Positions 22,392 through 32,608 of a DNA stretch of 64,000 nt are shown here, piece after piece. Position 1 is the first letter of the stretch; each line of letters starts with the position of its first letter. This DNA is from Elephas maximus indicus (Eukaryota; Chordata; Mammalia; Proboscidea; Elephantidae), in the NCBI RefSeq assembly GCF_024166365.1, contig NC_064822.1, positions 102,110,823 through 102,174,822 on the forward strand. Direction: 5' to 3'. Below the pieces are notes generated by a model. It was not told the DNA's origin and did no database searches. It was given only the letters and a program-made list of their open reading frames with translations. The translations under genes were made by a program, and so were the position numbers.

Positions 22392-25300
22392 TTATAATAG
22401 TGGTCTTATACAGTATTTGTCCTTTTGCCTCTGACTCATTTCGCTCAGCATAATGCCTTCCAGGTTCCTCCATGTTATGAAATGTTTCAGAGATTCGTCA
22501 CTGTTCTTTATCGATGCGTAGTATTCCATTGTGTGAATATACCACAATTTATTTACCCATTCATCCGTTGATGGACACCTTGGTTGCTTCCAACTTTTTG
22601 CTATTGTAAACAGAGCTGCAATAAACATGGGTGTGCATATATCTGTTTGTATGAAGGCTCTTGTATCTCTAGGGTATATTCCGAGGAGTGGGATTTCTGG
22701 GTTGTATGGTAGTTCTATTTCTAACTGTTTAAGATAACGCCAGATAGATTTCCAAAGTGGTTGTACCATTTTACATTCCCACCAGCAGTGTATGAGAGTT
22801 CCAATCTCTCCGCAGCCTCTCCAACATTTATTATTTTGTGTTTTTTGGATTAATGCCAGCCTTGCTGGTGTGAGATGGAATCTCATCGTAGTTTTAATTT
22901 GCATTTCTCTAATGGCTAATGATCGAGAGCATTTTCTCATGTATCTGTTGGCTGCCTGAATATCTTCTTTAGAGAAATGTGTGTTCATATCCTTTGCCCA
23001 CTTCTTGATTGGGTTGTTTGTCTTTTTGTGGTTGAGTTTTGACAGAATCATGTAGATTTTAGAGATCAGGCGCTGGTCGGAGATGTCATAGCTGAAAATT
23101 CTTTCCCAATCTGTAGGTGGTCTTTTTACTCTTTTGGTGAAGTCTTTAGATGAGCATAGGTGTTTGATTTTTAGGAGCTCCCAGTTATCGGGTTTCTCTT
23201 CATCATTTTTGGTAATGTTTTGTATTCTGTTTATACCTTGTATTAGGGCTCCTAGGGTTGTCCCAATTTTTTCTTCCATGATCTTTATCGTTTTAGTCTT
23301 TATGTTTAGGTCTTTGATCCACTTGGAGTTAGTTTTTGTGCATGGTGTGAGGTATGGGTCCTGTTTCATTTTTTTGCAAATGGATATCCAGTTATGCCAG
23401 CACCATTTGTTAAAAAGGCTGTCTTTTCCCCAGTTAATTGACACTGGTCCTTTGTCAAATATCAGCTGCTCATACGTGGATGGATCTATGTCTGGGTTCT
23501 CAATTCTGTTCCATTGGTCTATGTGTCTGTTGTTGTACCAATACCAGGCTGTTTTGACTACTGTGGCTGTATAATAGGTTCTGAAGTCAGGTAAGGTGAG
23601 GCCTCCCACTTTCTTCTTCTTTTTCAGTAGTGCTTTGCTTATCCGGGGCTTTTTTCCCTTCCATATGAAATTGGTGATTTGTTTCTCTATCCCCTTAAAA
23701 TATGACATTGGAATTTGGATCGGAAGTGCGTTGAATGTATAGATGGCTTTTGGTAGAATAGACATTTTTACTATGTTAAGTCTTCCTATCCATGAGCAAG
23801 GTATGTTTTTCCACTTAAGTATGTCCTTTTGAATTTCTTGTAGTAGATCTTTGTAGTTTTCTTTGTATAGGTCTTTTACATCCTTGGTAAGATTTATTCC
23901 TAAGTATCTTATCTTCTTGGGGGCTACCGTGAATGGTATTGATTTGGTTATTTCCTCTTCGGTGTTCTTTTTGTTGATGTAGAGGAATCCAAGTGATTTT
24001 TGTATGTTTATTTTATAACCTGAGACTCTGCCAAACTCTTCTATTAGTTTCAGTAGTTTTCTGGAGGATTCCTTAGGGTTTTCTGTGTATATAATCATGT
24101 CATCTGCAAATAGTGATAACTTTACTTCTTCCTTGCCAATCCGGATACCTTTTATTTCTTTGTCTAGCCTGATTGCCCTGGCTAAGACTTCCAACACGAT
24201 GTTGAATAAGAGCGGTGATAAAGGGCATCCTTGTCTGGTTCCCGTTCTCAAGGGAAATGCTTTCAGGTTCTCTCCATTTAGAGTGATATTGGCTGTTGGC
24301 TTTGCATAGATGCCCTTTATTATGTTGAGGAATTTTCCTTCAATTCCTATTTTGGTAAGAGTTTTTATCATAAATGGGTGTTGGACTTTGTCAAATGCCT
24401 TTTCTGCATCAATTGATAAGATCATGTGGTTTTTGTCTTTTGTTTTATTTATGTGATGGATTACATTAATGGTTTTTCTGATATTAAACCAGCCTTGCAT
24501 ACCTGGTATAAATCCCACTTGATCAGGGTGAATTATTTTTTTGATGTGTTGTTGGATTCTATTGGCTAGAATTTTGTTGAGGATTTTTGCATCAATGTTC
24601 ATGAGGGATATAGGTCTATAATTTTCTTTTTTTTGTAATGTCTTTACCTGGTTTTGGTATCAGGGAGATGGTGGCTTCATAGAATGAGTTGGGTAGTATT
24701 CCGTCATTTTCTATGCTTTGGAATACCTTTAGTAGTAGTGGTGTTAACTCTTCTCTGAAAATTTGGTAGAACTCTTCAGTGAAGCCGTCCGGGCCAGGAC
24801 TTTTTTTTGTTGGGAGTTTTTTGATTACCGTTTCAATCTCTTTTTTTGTTATGGGTCTATTTAGTTGTTCTGCTTCTGAATGTGTTAGTTTAGGTAGGTA
24901 GTGTTTTTCAAGGAATTCATCCATTTCTTCTAGGTTTTCAAATTTGTTAGAGTACAATTTTTCATAATAATCTGAAATGATTCTTTTAATTTCATTTGGT
25001 TCTGTTGTGATGTGGTCCTTCTCATTTCTTATTCGGGTTATTTGTTTCCTTTCCTGTATTTCTTTAGTCAGTCTAGCCAATGGTTTATCAATTTTGTTAA
25101 TTTTTTCAAAGAACCAGCTTTTGGCTTTGTTAATTCTTTCAATTGTTTTTCTGTTCTCTAATTCATTTAGTTCAGCTCTAATTTTTATTATTTGTTTTCT
25201 TCTGGTGCCTGATGGATTCTGTTGTTGCTCACTTTCTATTTGTTCAAGTTGTAGGGACAGTTCTCTGATTTTGGCTCTTTCTTCTTTTTGTATGTGTGCA

Positions 25301-26208
25301 TTTATTGATATAAATTGACCTCTGAGCACTGCTTTTGCTGTGTCCCAGAGGTTTTGATAGGAAGTATTTTCATTCTCGTTGCTTTCTATGAATTTCCTTA
25401 TTCCCTCCTTGATGTCTTCTATAACCCAGTCTTTTTTCAGGAGGGTATTGTTCATTTTCCAAGTATTTGATTTCTTTTCCCTCGTTCTTCTGTTATTGAT
25501 CTCTAGTTTTATTGCCTTGTGGTCTGAGAAGATGCTTTGTAATATTTCGATGTTTTGGACTCTGCAAAGGTTTGTTTTATGACCTAATATGTGGTCTATT
25601 CTAGAGAATGTTCCATGTGCGCTAGAAAAAAAAGTATATTTTGCAGCAGTTGGGTGGAGAGTTCTGTATAAGTCAATGAGGTCAAGTTGGTTGATTGTTG
25701 TAATTAGATCTTCCGTGTCTCTGTTGAGCTTCTTACTGGATGTCCTGTCCTTCTCCGAAAGGGGTGTGTTGAAGTCTCCTACTATAATTGTGGAGGTATC
25801 TATCTCGCTTTTCAGTTCTGTTAAAATTTGATTTATATATCTTGCAGCCCTGTCATTGGGTGCATAAATATTTAATATGGTTATGTCTTCCTGATCAATT
25901 GTCCCTTTTATCATTATATAGTGTCCTTCTTTATCCTTTGTGGTGGATTTAAGTCTAAAGTCTATTTTGTCAGAAATTAATATTGCTACTCCTCTTCTTT
26001 TTTGCTTATTGTTTGCTTGATATACTTTTTTCCATCCTTTGAGTTTTAGTTTGTTTGTGTCTCTAAGTCTAAGGTGTGTCTCTTGTAGGCAGCATATAGA
26101 TGGATCGTGTTTCTTTATCCAGTCTGTGACTCTCTGTCTCTTTATTGGTGCATTTAGTCCATTTACATTCAGGGTAATTATAGATAAATAAGTTTTTAGT
26201 GCTGTCAT
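22392..26208 (-). pseudogene. L1 ORF2 (endonuclease-reverse transcriptase), one frameshift
   Basis: Encodes the enzyme that nicks target DNA and copies L1 RNA. The first 527 or so codons (ATG at 26208) hold the apurinic-type endonuclease; residues N14, E43, D145, N147, D205 and H230 all match the catalytic positions of human ORF2p. An A8 run near 24627-24634 (T8 on the plus strand) carries one base too many compared with the frame that follows, creating a stop at 24616. Reading resumes in another frame through 22392. That part carries the reverse transcriptase motif FADD (codons at 24099-24110), [15 protein letters not shown] upstream, and a C-terminal Cys/His motif ([18 protein letters not shown]). 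Apart from that one base, the frame is open over about 1,270 codons, the usual ORF2 length. The lesion could be a real mutation or a homopolymer sequencing error. Confidence 0.95.
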
Positions 26209-26471
26209 TTTGATGCCTTTTTATGTGTGTTGTTGACAATTTCATTTTTCCACATACTTTTTTGTGCTGAGGCGTTTTTCTTAGTAAATTGTGAGATCCT
26301 CACTTTCATAGTGTTTGACTTTATGTTAGTTGAGTCGTTACGTTTTTCTTGGTTTTTGTCTTGAGTTATAGAGTTGTTATACCTTTTTGTGGTTACCTCA
26401 TTATATACCCCTATTTTTCTAAGTAAAAACCTAACTTGTATTGTTCTATATCGCCTTGTATCACTCTCCAT
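26205..26471 (-). CDS. small ORF between L1 ORF1 and ORF2 (88 codons)
   Basis: An ATG-initiated frame lies in the 457-bp spacer between ORF1 and ORF2. It starts [12 protein letters not shown], is rich in lysine, asparagine and serine, and has no domain I recognise. Its TGA stop overlaps the ORF2 ATG as ATGA (26208-26205). Such stop-start overlaps are known to favour re-initiation in some bicistronic RNAs, and L1 ORF2 is known to be translated by an unconventional, ORF1-dependent route. The link to this small ORF is inference. It may simply be an open stretch by chance. Confidence 0.3.
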   Translation of the reverse strand: MESDTRRYRTIQVRFLLRKIGVYNEVTTKRYNNSITQDKNQEKRNDSTNIKSNTMKVRISQFTKKNASAQKSMWKNEIVNNTHKKASK

Positions 26472-26665
26472 ATGGCAGTTCAATGCCTCCTGTATTTAGT
26501 CCCTCTTTTTGATTATTGTGATCTTTTACCTATTGACTTCCATGATTCCCTGTTACGTGTTTTTTTTTTTAATTAATCTTAATTTGTTTGTTTTTGTGAT
26601 TTCCCTATTTGAGTTGATATCAGGACGTTCTGTTTTGTGACCTTGTGTTGTGCTGATATCTGATA

Positions 26666-27682
26666 TTATTGGTTCTCTGACCAAACAATATCCTTTAGTA
26701 TTTCTTGTAGCTTTGGTTTGGTTTTTGCAAATTCTCTAAACTTGTGTTTGTCTGTAAATATCTTAATTTCGCCTTCATATTTCAGAGAGAGTTTTGCTGG
26801 ATATATGATCCTTGGTTGGCAGTTCTTCTCCTTCAGTGTTCTGTATATGTCGTCCCATTCCCTTCTTGCCTGCATGGTTTCTGCTGAGTAGTCAGAACAT
26901 ATTCTTATTGATTCTCCCTTGAAGGAAACCTTTCTTTTCTCCCTGGCTGCTTTTAAAATTTTCTGTTTATTTTTGGTTTTGGTGAGTTTGATGATAATAT
27001 GTCTTGGTGTTTTTCTTTTTGGATCAATCTTAAATGGGGTTCGATGAGCATCTTGGATAGATATCCTTTCGTCTTTCATGATGTCAGGGAAGTTTTCTGT
27101 CAGAAGTTCTTCAACTATTTTCTCTGTGTTTTCTGTCCCCCCTCCCTGTTCTGGGACTCCAATCACCCGCAGGTTATCCTTCTTGATAGAGTCCCACATA
27201 ATTCTTAGGGTTTCTTCATTTTTTTTAATTCTTTTATCTGATTTTTTTTCAGCTATGTTGGTGTTGATTCCCTGGTCCTCCAGATGTCCCAGTCTGCATT
27301 CTAATTGCTCGAGTCTGCTCCTCTGACTTCCTAGTGTGTTGTCTAATTCTGTTATTTTATTGTTAATCTTTTGGATTTCTACATGTTGTCTCTCTATGGA
27401 TTCTTGCAACTTATTAATTTTTCCAGTATGTTCTTGAATAATCTTTTTGAGTTCTTCAACAGTTTTATCAGTGTGTTCCTTGGCTTTTTCTGCAGATATC
27501 CTAATTTCATTTGTGATATCATTAAGCATTCTGTAAATTAGTTTTTTATATTCTGTATCTGATAATTCCAAAATTGTATCTTCATTTGGGAAAGATTTTG
27601 ATTCTTTTGTTTGGGGAGTTGGAGAAGCTGTCACGGTCTGCTTCTTTAAGTGGTTTGATATGGATTGTTGTCTCCGAGCCAT
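26666..27682 (-). CDS. L1 ORF1 protein (RNA-binding chaperone), intact
   Basis: Encodes the nucleic-acid chaperone that forms trimers and coats L1 RNA in the ribonucleoprotein. The ATG is at 27682, directly after an upstream in-frame GTG, and the frame runs 338 codons, the same length as human ORF1p. A basic serine/threonine-rich N-terminus is followed by a heptad-like coiled coil (about residues 45-145), an RRM-type domain beginning near NLRVIGVPE, and a C-terminal domain (HRTPFKIDPKRKTPRHIIIK, then ICSDYSAETMQARREW). No stop or frameshift occurs. The order 5' UTR, ORF1, ORF2 is normal. Its integrity indicates a recent insertion; expression cannot be judged from sequence. Confidence 0.95.
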   Translation of the reverse strand: MARRQQSISNHLKKQTVTASPTPQTKESKSFPNEDTILELSDTEYKKLIYRMLNDITNEIRISAEKAKEHTDKTVEELKKIIQEHTGKINKLQESIERQHVEIQKINNKITELDNTLGSQRSRLEQLECRLGHLEDQGINTNIAEKKSDKRIKKNEETLRIMWDSIKKDNLRVIGVPEQGGGTENTEKIVEELLTENFPDIMKDERISIQDAHRTPFKIDPKRKTPRHIIIKLTKTKNKQKILKAAREKRKVSFKGESIRICSDYSAETMQARREWDDIYRTLKEKNCQPRIIYPAKLSLKYEGEIKIFTDKHKFREFAKTKPKLQEILKDIVWSENQ

Positions 27683-27908
27683 CACTGGGAAACTAGTTTT
27701 TCCAGAAAATCCGCTAAAAAAAAACTGCAGTCAGATCCCTATCAGAGTTCTCCCTCTGGCTCAGGCTATTCAGATGTTAATGAAGCCGCCTGGGGAGGGT
27801 GGGGGAGGGAACAGAGAGATAGGAGAGTAGCACCTCAGAATATAGCCAGAGTTGCTTGTCTTGCTTGGAAAGACTATTATATCTGAGATTCCCGCGGGCG
27901 CGTCGCCT

Positions 27909-28622
27909 ATGTGTGCTGTCTGTGTGGAGATTGCCCCCGGGGGGTCTGGCCCGCTGGAGTCACGGTCAGATCCTCCGCTTCCAGCCCCACGCCCAGCGTC
28001 AAGGCTCCCCTACTGGGACGGTGCACTCTCGACTCCAAAATCAGTCGCTGCCTCCCGGGGACTTCTCGTCCCTCCAGCCGCGTGGCCGTGCCGCCCCCGT
28101 GAACCAGGTGGGCCCCCTCCCGGGGTTAGTTCAGATGGGTGGAGTAGCTCCCCGTGCTTGTGCCGCGACCGAGTGTCCCGGCTGGAACGCTGTTCTCCCC
28201 GCTCCAATACCAGTCGCTGCCTCCCGGGGACTTCTCCTACCGGCTGCGTCCCACGCCGCCCGCGCGACCCGGATGGTCACCTTCCCGGGGTTAGTTCAGG
28301 GGGTGGAGCAACTCTCCGTGTTTATGGCGTACCTGCGTGCAGTCCAAATCCCTGTGGGACGGTTCCCCGGCTCGGGTGCTGCTCTTTCTGCTCCAAGATC
28401 AGTCACTGCCTCCCGGGGACTTCTCCTAACGGCTGCGTCCCACGCCGCCCATGGAACCGGCTAGTCCCCCTCCTGGGGTTAGTTCAGGGGGGTGGAGCAG
28501 GTCTCTGTGCTTGTGCCGTACCTGACTGGTATGCTGGCTCCAGGCTCTGGAAACAATCGCTGCTTCCCCGTATTAGTTCGTTCTCCGTCTCTAAATCTGT
28601 GTTTGTTGTTCAGGGTTCGTAG
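27909..28622 (+). CDS. long ORF antisense to the L1 5' UTR (ORF0-like position)
   Basis: On the strand opposite L1-B, an ATG-initiated frame of 237 codons crosses the GC-rich monomers, and the repeated units keep the same frame, giving a recurring CLPGTSP(T/N)GCVPRRP motif. Primate L1s have an antisense ORF0 in the same general place, but no sequence relation is claimed. High GC lowers stop-codon frequency, so chance is a serious alternative. No known domain is visible. Confidence 0.2.
   Translation: MCAVCVEIAPGGSGPLESRSDPPLPAPRPASRLPYWDGALSTPKSVAASRGLLVPPAAWPCRPREPGGPPPGVSSDGWSSSPCLCRDRVSRLERCSPRSNTSRCLPGTSPTGCVPRRPRDPDGHLPGVSSGGGATLRVYGVPACSPNPCGTVPRLGCCSFCSKISHCLPGTSPNGCVPRRPWNRLVPLLGLVQGGGAGLCACAVPDWYAGSRLWKQSLLPRISSFSVSKSVFVVQGS
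28041..28580. repeat. tandem monomers in the L1-B 5' UTR
   Basis: The word cagtcgctgcctcccgggga begins at 28042 and 28211, with a one-base variant at 28400 and a weaker partial copy near 28554. Spacings are 169, 189 and about 154 bp. Each unit also carries cccggggttagttcag and cgtcccacgccgcc-like blocks in the same order. This is a monomeric promoter arrangement like that of mouse L1, seen here in an afrotherian L1. Confidence 0.8.
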
Positions 28623-28702
28623 ATTGTTATGTATGTGATCGATTCACTTGTTTTTCCGTGTCTTTGTTGTAAGAGGGATCCGAGGTAGCGTCTGCCTAGT
28701 CC

Positions 28703-28712
28703 GCCATCTTGG
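28703..28712 (-). promoter_or_regulatory. YY1-type site at the L1 start
   Basis: The minus strand reads ccaagatggc followed by ggac, a match to the YY1 core (AAGATGGC). It lies about 10-20 bp from the L1 5' end, the position in which human L1 has a YY1 site that sets accurate transcription start. Confidence 0.7.
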
Positions 28713-28731
28713 CTCCGCCTCAACAAAAATC

Positions 28732-28890
28732 CATAGCATTCTTGATCTTAATAACTCTGCTCTATTTTTTACCTTATCACCTTCCTTACTATCTCTAATA
28801 TATCATATACTTGTTATGTTAGAAATAAGCTCCATGAGGGCTAGAACAGTGTCTGCATATAGATGTTCAATATTTATTAAATAAATGGGT
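28732..28890 (+). mobile_element. L2 LINE, right part
   Basis: Continuation of the L2 from 18560: catagcattcttgatctta leads into aagctccatgagggctag, agaacagtgtctg and the L2 end tcaatatttattaaataaatg. Confidence 0.8.
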
Positions 28891-29272
28891 GCAATTAATT
28901 AGATGAATCTGATATACACGGGAAACTACTTTCATGGTGTAGAGAAGATTAAAAAAAGAGTCACAAAGGAGGAAATTCTAGATTTTACTGCATACAAATT
29001 TAAAGCTTTAGCATATATGACAAAATACAAAAATATATTTTAGAAAACCTCTGTTTCTCCCACAAAGTAGTAAGATCTTTTGAAATTTTAGCATGAGTGA
29101 GTGCTCATAATCAGAATTCAAGCTTATGTTATTTCCAAATCTAGAAAAAAGAGCTGAGGTTGTATTATATGTTCCTTCACTGTGCTGCAACTGCCTTTAT
29201 ATTTTCTACATAGTACTGACATACACTGGGATTTAGTTATGAGACTTTTCCCCACTCTTCATTTTCCATCTG
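28891..29272. other. unassigned sequence
   Basis: AT-rich, no repeat or exon recognised. Confidence 0.35.
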
Positions 29273-29668
29273 TTATGGATCAAATTATGTCCCCCCAAAA
29301 CATGTGCTGGAATCCTAACCTCTAAAAAAAATACCTGTGCATATCATAGGTTTTTTGTTATGTTAATTAGATCATGCCCAAGTGGGGGTGGGTGGGTGGG
29401 TTCTAAATCTAATCACTTCTAAGTTATAAAAACAGCAGATTAGACATAGAGATATGCCTACACTGGGGGTGGGGATAAGCTTAGGAGGCACACCATATGA
29501 ACCAAAGTACAAAAGACCGCTGGAGAATACCCACTACAAGGAAGGGATCTATACAGCCGAAACCCTGATGTGAACTTTCAGCGCCCACAACTGTGAGAAA
29601 TAAATTTCTGTCCTTTAAAGCCACCCACTTGTGGTATTTGTGATATAGAAACGCTAGGTAGCTAAGAC
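29273..29668 (+). mobile_element. MaLR (MLT1-type) LTR
   Basis: Starts tgttatggatcaaattatgt and ends gctaagaca, with the MLT1 tail words gaactttcagcgcccacaac-tgtgagaaataaat. Contains a strong G-quadruplex motif at 29384-29400. Confidence 0.8.
29384..29400 (+). other. G-quadruplex motif
   Basis: Four G runs (5, 3, 3 and 3) separated by single T residues. Single-base loops make this one of the most stable intramolecular G4 patterns. It lies inside an MLT1 LTR. Confidence 0.75.
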
Positions 29669-30223
29669 ACCATCCATGCTTATTTTTCAAAGTTCGTATT
29701 AGCCTCTTCATCCAAATTTTTATTTGAAGCCCTATTTTAAGCAAGTAAAACTTTAAAAAATTGGGAAAGACATTTTCAGCCGTCTCTGGAATTTAAAATA
29801 AGGTTTTTTTTTTTTTTTATAAAGGCACCTGGAATTATCTTAATGGTATTAAATGGCTTTGCTATAAATAATCTTTTAAGGAACTTATATAAAAAGCTTT
29901 TAGGTAATTAAGGCCAATTTTTGACATTTTCAATCAGAAAGCGTTTTGATTAAAGCTGAGAACAGACTAAGGAAACTGCTGCCTGATGCTCCTGTGTTCT
30001 CCTTTGGGCTTCGGGTCCACCAAGAGCCTGGAAGGAACAAATTTTTAGCCTGCTCCTCTTGGTGTGGTTGAGAAATTCAAGACAAAGGAATTGAGTTCCA
30101 TGTTGCATGGTCCTTCTCAGTTACAACCATCACTTCTCTTTCTCCCTTCCTGGAGGTAGTCATTAACTTGGTTTAAACAATAATCAATTCCTTGTTTGGC
30201 TTTAGAGTTTTATCACCTAAATG
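29669..30223. other. unassigned sequence
   Basis: No repeat or exon recognised apart from a T16 tract near 29804-29819. Confidence 0.35.
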
Positions 30224-30232
30224 TGCACCCCT

Positions 30233-30391
30233 GGAGCCCTGGTAGCATAGTGGTTAAGAATTTGGCTGCTAACCAAAATGTCAGCAGTTCAAATACACCA
30301 GCCACTTCTTAGAAATCCTATGTAGCAGTTCTACATTGTCCTATAGGGACGCTATGGGTTGGAACCGACTCAAGGGCACCTAACAACAACA
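30233..30391 (+). mobile_element. AfroSINE
   Basis: Sense copy with an RTE-type tail. Perfect 9-bp target duplications tgcacccct at 30224-30232 and 30392-30400. Confidence 0.92.
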
Positions 30392-30630
30392 TGCACCCCT
30401 AAAACTAAAATCTTGGTTTTACTAAGATGATACCTTAAAAGCTCCTGAGGACAATTCTTCATTGCAACTATTTGTTATTAGGGCCAATATTACGAATACA
30501 TGAAGTTATGGGGAATAAGGTGCCAAAATATTCTTTCTGAAACACTAACATTTAAAATTTTTAATATTCATTTTTCTTCAATGTTTAATTTAGAAATATA
30601 TTGCAAATACAGGAACATGCACAAAACAAA

Positions 30631-30830
30631 TATTACCCTTAGTGGTCAAGTCAATTCTGACCCATAGAGACCCTACAGGACAGAGTAGAACTGTCCCCAT
30701 AGGGTTTCCAAGGCTGGGATCTTTGCAGAAGCAGACTGCCACATCTTTCTCCAAAGAGTGGCTGGTGGGTTCCAACCTCTGACCTTTCAGTTAGCAGACA
30801 AGCGCTTAACCACTGCGTCACCAGGGCTCC
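30631..30830 (-). mobile_element. AfroSINE, long form
   Basis: Antisense copy with complete head. Flanks contain aaaacaaat-like words on both sides. Confidence 0.88.
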
Positions 30831-31092
30831 TTAAAACAAATTGCTTATACAATTTAACAAATTGCTATAAAGCAAACACCCGTAAAATCACCACCAGGGC
30901 AAGAAATAACTATTGATTCCCAGCACCCAGAAAGCCCCATGTGCCCTTTCTCAATTACAGACGCCTCCCTTCCCAAAGGAAACCACTATCTTGGCTTGAA
31001 TACTAATCAATTCCTTGCTTTGCTTTAGGGTTTTACCACCTAGATATGCACCCATAAAAAATATACTTTTCTTGTCCCTAATTTTAGGAGAG

Positions 31093-31289
31093 GAGCCCTG
31101 GTGGCACAGTGGTTAAGTGTTCAGCTGCTAACCAAAAGGTCGGTGGTCACAACCTCCAGCTGCTTCTTGGGAGAAATGACCTGGCAATCTGCTTCTGTAA
31201 ACATCTACAACGTTGGAAACCCTATGAGGCAGTTCAACTCTGTCACGTGTCTGTAAGTCAGAATCAACTCCGCAAACACAACAACAACA
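31093..31289 (+). mobile_element. AfroSINE, long form
   Basis: Sense copy with perfect 12-bp target duplications attttaggagag (31081-31092 and 31290-31301). Confidence 0.92.
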
Positions 31290-31330
31290 ATTTTAGGAGA
31301 GAAACGTTCAGTCTTGAATTAAGTATTGTG

Positions 31331-31485
31331 CTAAACCCATTGTTGTCAAGTTAATTCAGATTCATAGAGACCCTATAGGACAGAGTAGAAGTGCCCCATA
31401 GGGTTTCCAAGGAGCGGCTGGTGGATTCAAACTGCTGGCCTTTTCATTGGCAGCCAAGCTCTTAACCCCTACACCACCAGGGCTC
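31331..31485 (-). mobile_element. AfroSINE
   Basis: Antisense copy with perfect 11-bp target duplications taagtattgtg (31320-31330 and 31486-31496). Confidence 0.92.
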
Positions 31486-31496
31486 TAAGTATTGTG

Positions 31497-32608
31497 TTCG
31501 CTGTAGGTTTTTGTAGATGTCCTTTATAGGTTGAAAAAGTTTCATTCCACTCCTAGTTTACGGAAAATATTTATTATAAATGGATGTTGAATTTTGTCAA
31601 ATTCTTTCTCTGTGTCAGTTGCTATGATTATGTGTTTTTTCTTCTTTATGCAATTAATATGGTGGATTACACTGACTGTTTTCTGAACATTCAACCAGGT
31701 TTGCATTCCTGGAATTAACCCCACAAAAGTATTGACTATACTTTTTATATGTTGTTGGACGCAATTTGCTAATATTTTGTTGAGAATTTTTGCACCTATG
31801 TTCATAAAGGATGTTGGTCTGTACTGTTCTTTTGCTCTACTGTCTTTGTCTGGTTTTGGGATCAGTGTAATGCTGGCCTCATGAAGTGAGATGAGAAGTG
31901 TTTCCTTCTTTTCTACTTGCTGGAAGAGGTTTGTAGAATGGTATTATTTCTTCTCCAAATGTTTGACAGGATCCTCTAGTGAAACAATGTAGGCCTGAGA
32001 CTTCCTTTTCAGGGTCAGTCATGTTGATTCCTTCTGAGGCTTTGAGAGAGAATCTGGTCCAAGTCCCTCTCCTAGCTTCTCAGAGCTCCAGGTGTTCCTT
32101 GGGTTGCAGCTATAGTGTCACTTGGCATCCTTCCTCTGTCTCCCTGTGTCTGTGTATCTTTTTCTGCTTTATAGGAATACCAGTGATATAGGGTTAGGAC
32201 CTGCTCTACTCCAGTATGACCTCATGTTAACCTAACTGATAACATCGTCAAAGATCCAATTTCCAAACAGGGTCACACACACGTTTGTGGTTTGGGACTA
32301 CAACATATTTTTTTGAGGGGCACAATTCAATCTATTACACCTTATTATCCTTTTAAGGTCTATGGGGCCTGTAGTGATATCCCTTCTTTCATTGTTGATA
32401 TTGGTAATTTGTGTGTTTTGTCAGTCTTCCTAGATGTTTATGAATTTTATTGATCTTTCCAAAGACCCAGTTCTTTGCTTCACTGATTTTCTAGATTATT
32501 TTTCTGTTTCTAGTTTTATTGATTTCTGTTTTTATCTTCATTATTTCCTCCCTTTTGCTTACTTTGAGTTTATTTTGCTCCTTTTTTAGGTTTCTTAATT
32601 GCTTTGGA
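31497..32608 (-). mobile_element. old L1M ORF2 fragment, split by an MLT1
   Basis: The minus strand encodes an L1 reverse transcriptase piece (31542-31805: [25 protein letters not shown]) and, beyond the inserted LTR, an upstream linker region (32338-32600). It is more diverged than L1-A to L1-C. Confidence 0.7.
32020..32337 (-). mobile_element. MaLR (MLT1-type) LTR fragment
   Basis: Antisense MLT1-like words (ggcatccttcctctgtctcc, then gggtcacacacacg and gaggggcacaattcaa) inserted within the L1M fragment. Confidence 0.5.

Larger units (their letters stand above)
21379..28722 (-). mobile_element. L1-B: full-length antisense L1, nearly intact
   Basis: About 7.3 kb from poly(A) complement to the 5' end. 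In sense order: 5' UTR (28722-27683), ORF1 (27682-26666), a 457-bp inter-ORF region, ORF2 (26208-22392, one frameshift), 3' UTR with G-rich tract, AATAAA, poly(A). The 5' end carries the gaggcggagccaagatggcgg-type start found in mammalian full-length L1s. It is longer than the about 6-kb human L1 mainly because of its 5' UTR and its inter-ORF spacer. With catagcattc on both sides (21102-21111 and 28732-28741) and low decay, it is the youngest large insertion here. It sits in an old L2 together with L1-A. Confidence 0.95.
27683..28722 (-). promoter_or_regulatory. L1-B 5' UTR / internal promoter, CpG-rich
   Basis: About 1 kb upstream of ORF1 on the minus strand. The part at 27890-28600 is GC-rich and dense in CpG, unlike the AT-rich surroundings, as expected for an internal L1 promoter that has not yet lost its CpGs. 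The outer end carries a YY1-type site. The middle consists of tandem units (see repeat). Activity is inferred from position and composition. Confidence 0.8.

Noticed and set aside
24977..27326. Hydrophobic-looking plus-strand ORFs (24977-25318, 25379-25582, 27078-27326)
   Set aside because: They are antisense shadows of L1 ORF2 and ORF1; the complement of A-rich coding sequence yields Phe/Leu/Ser-rich frames.
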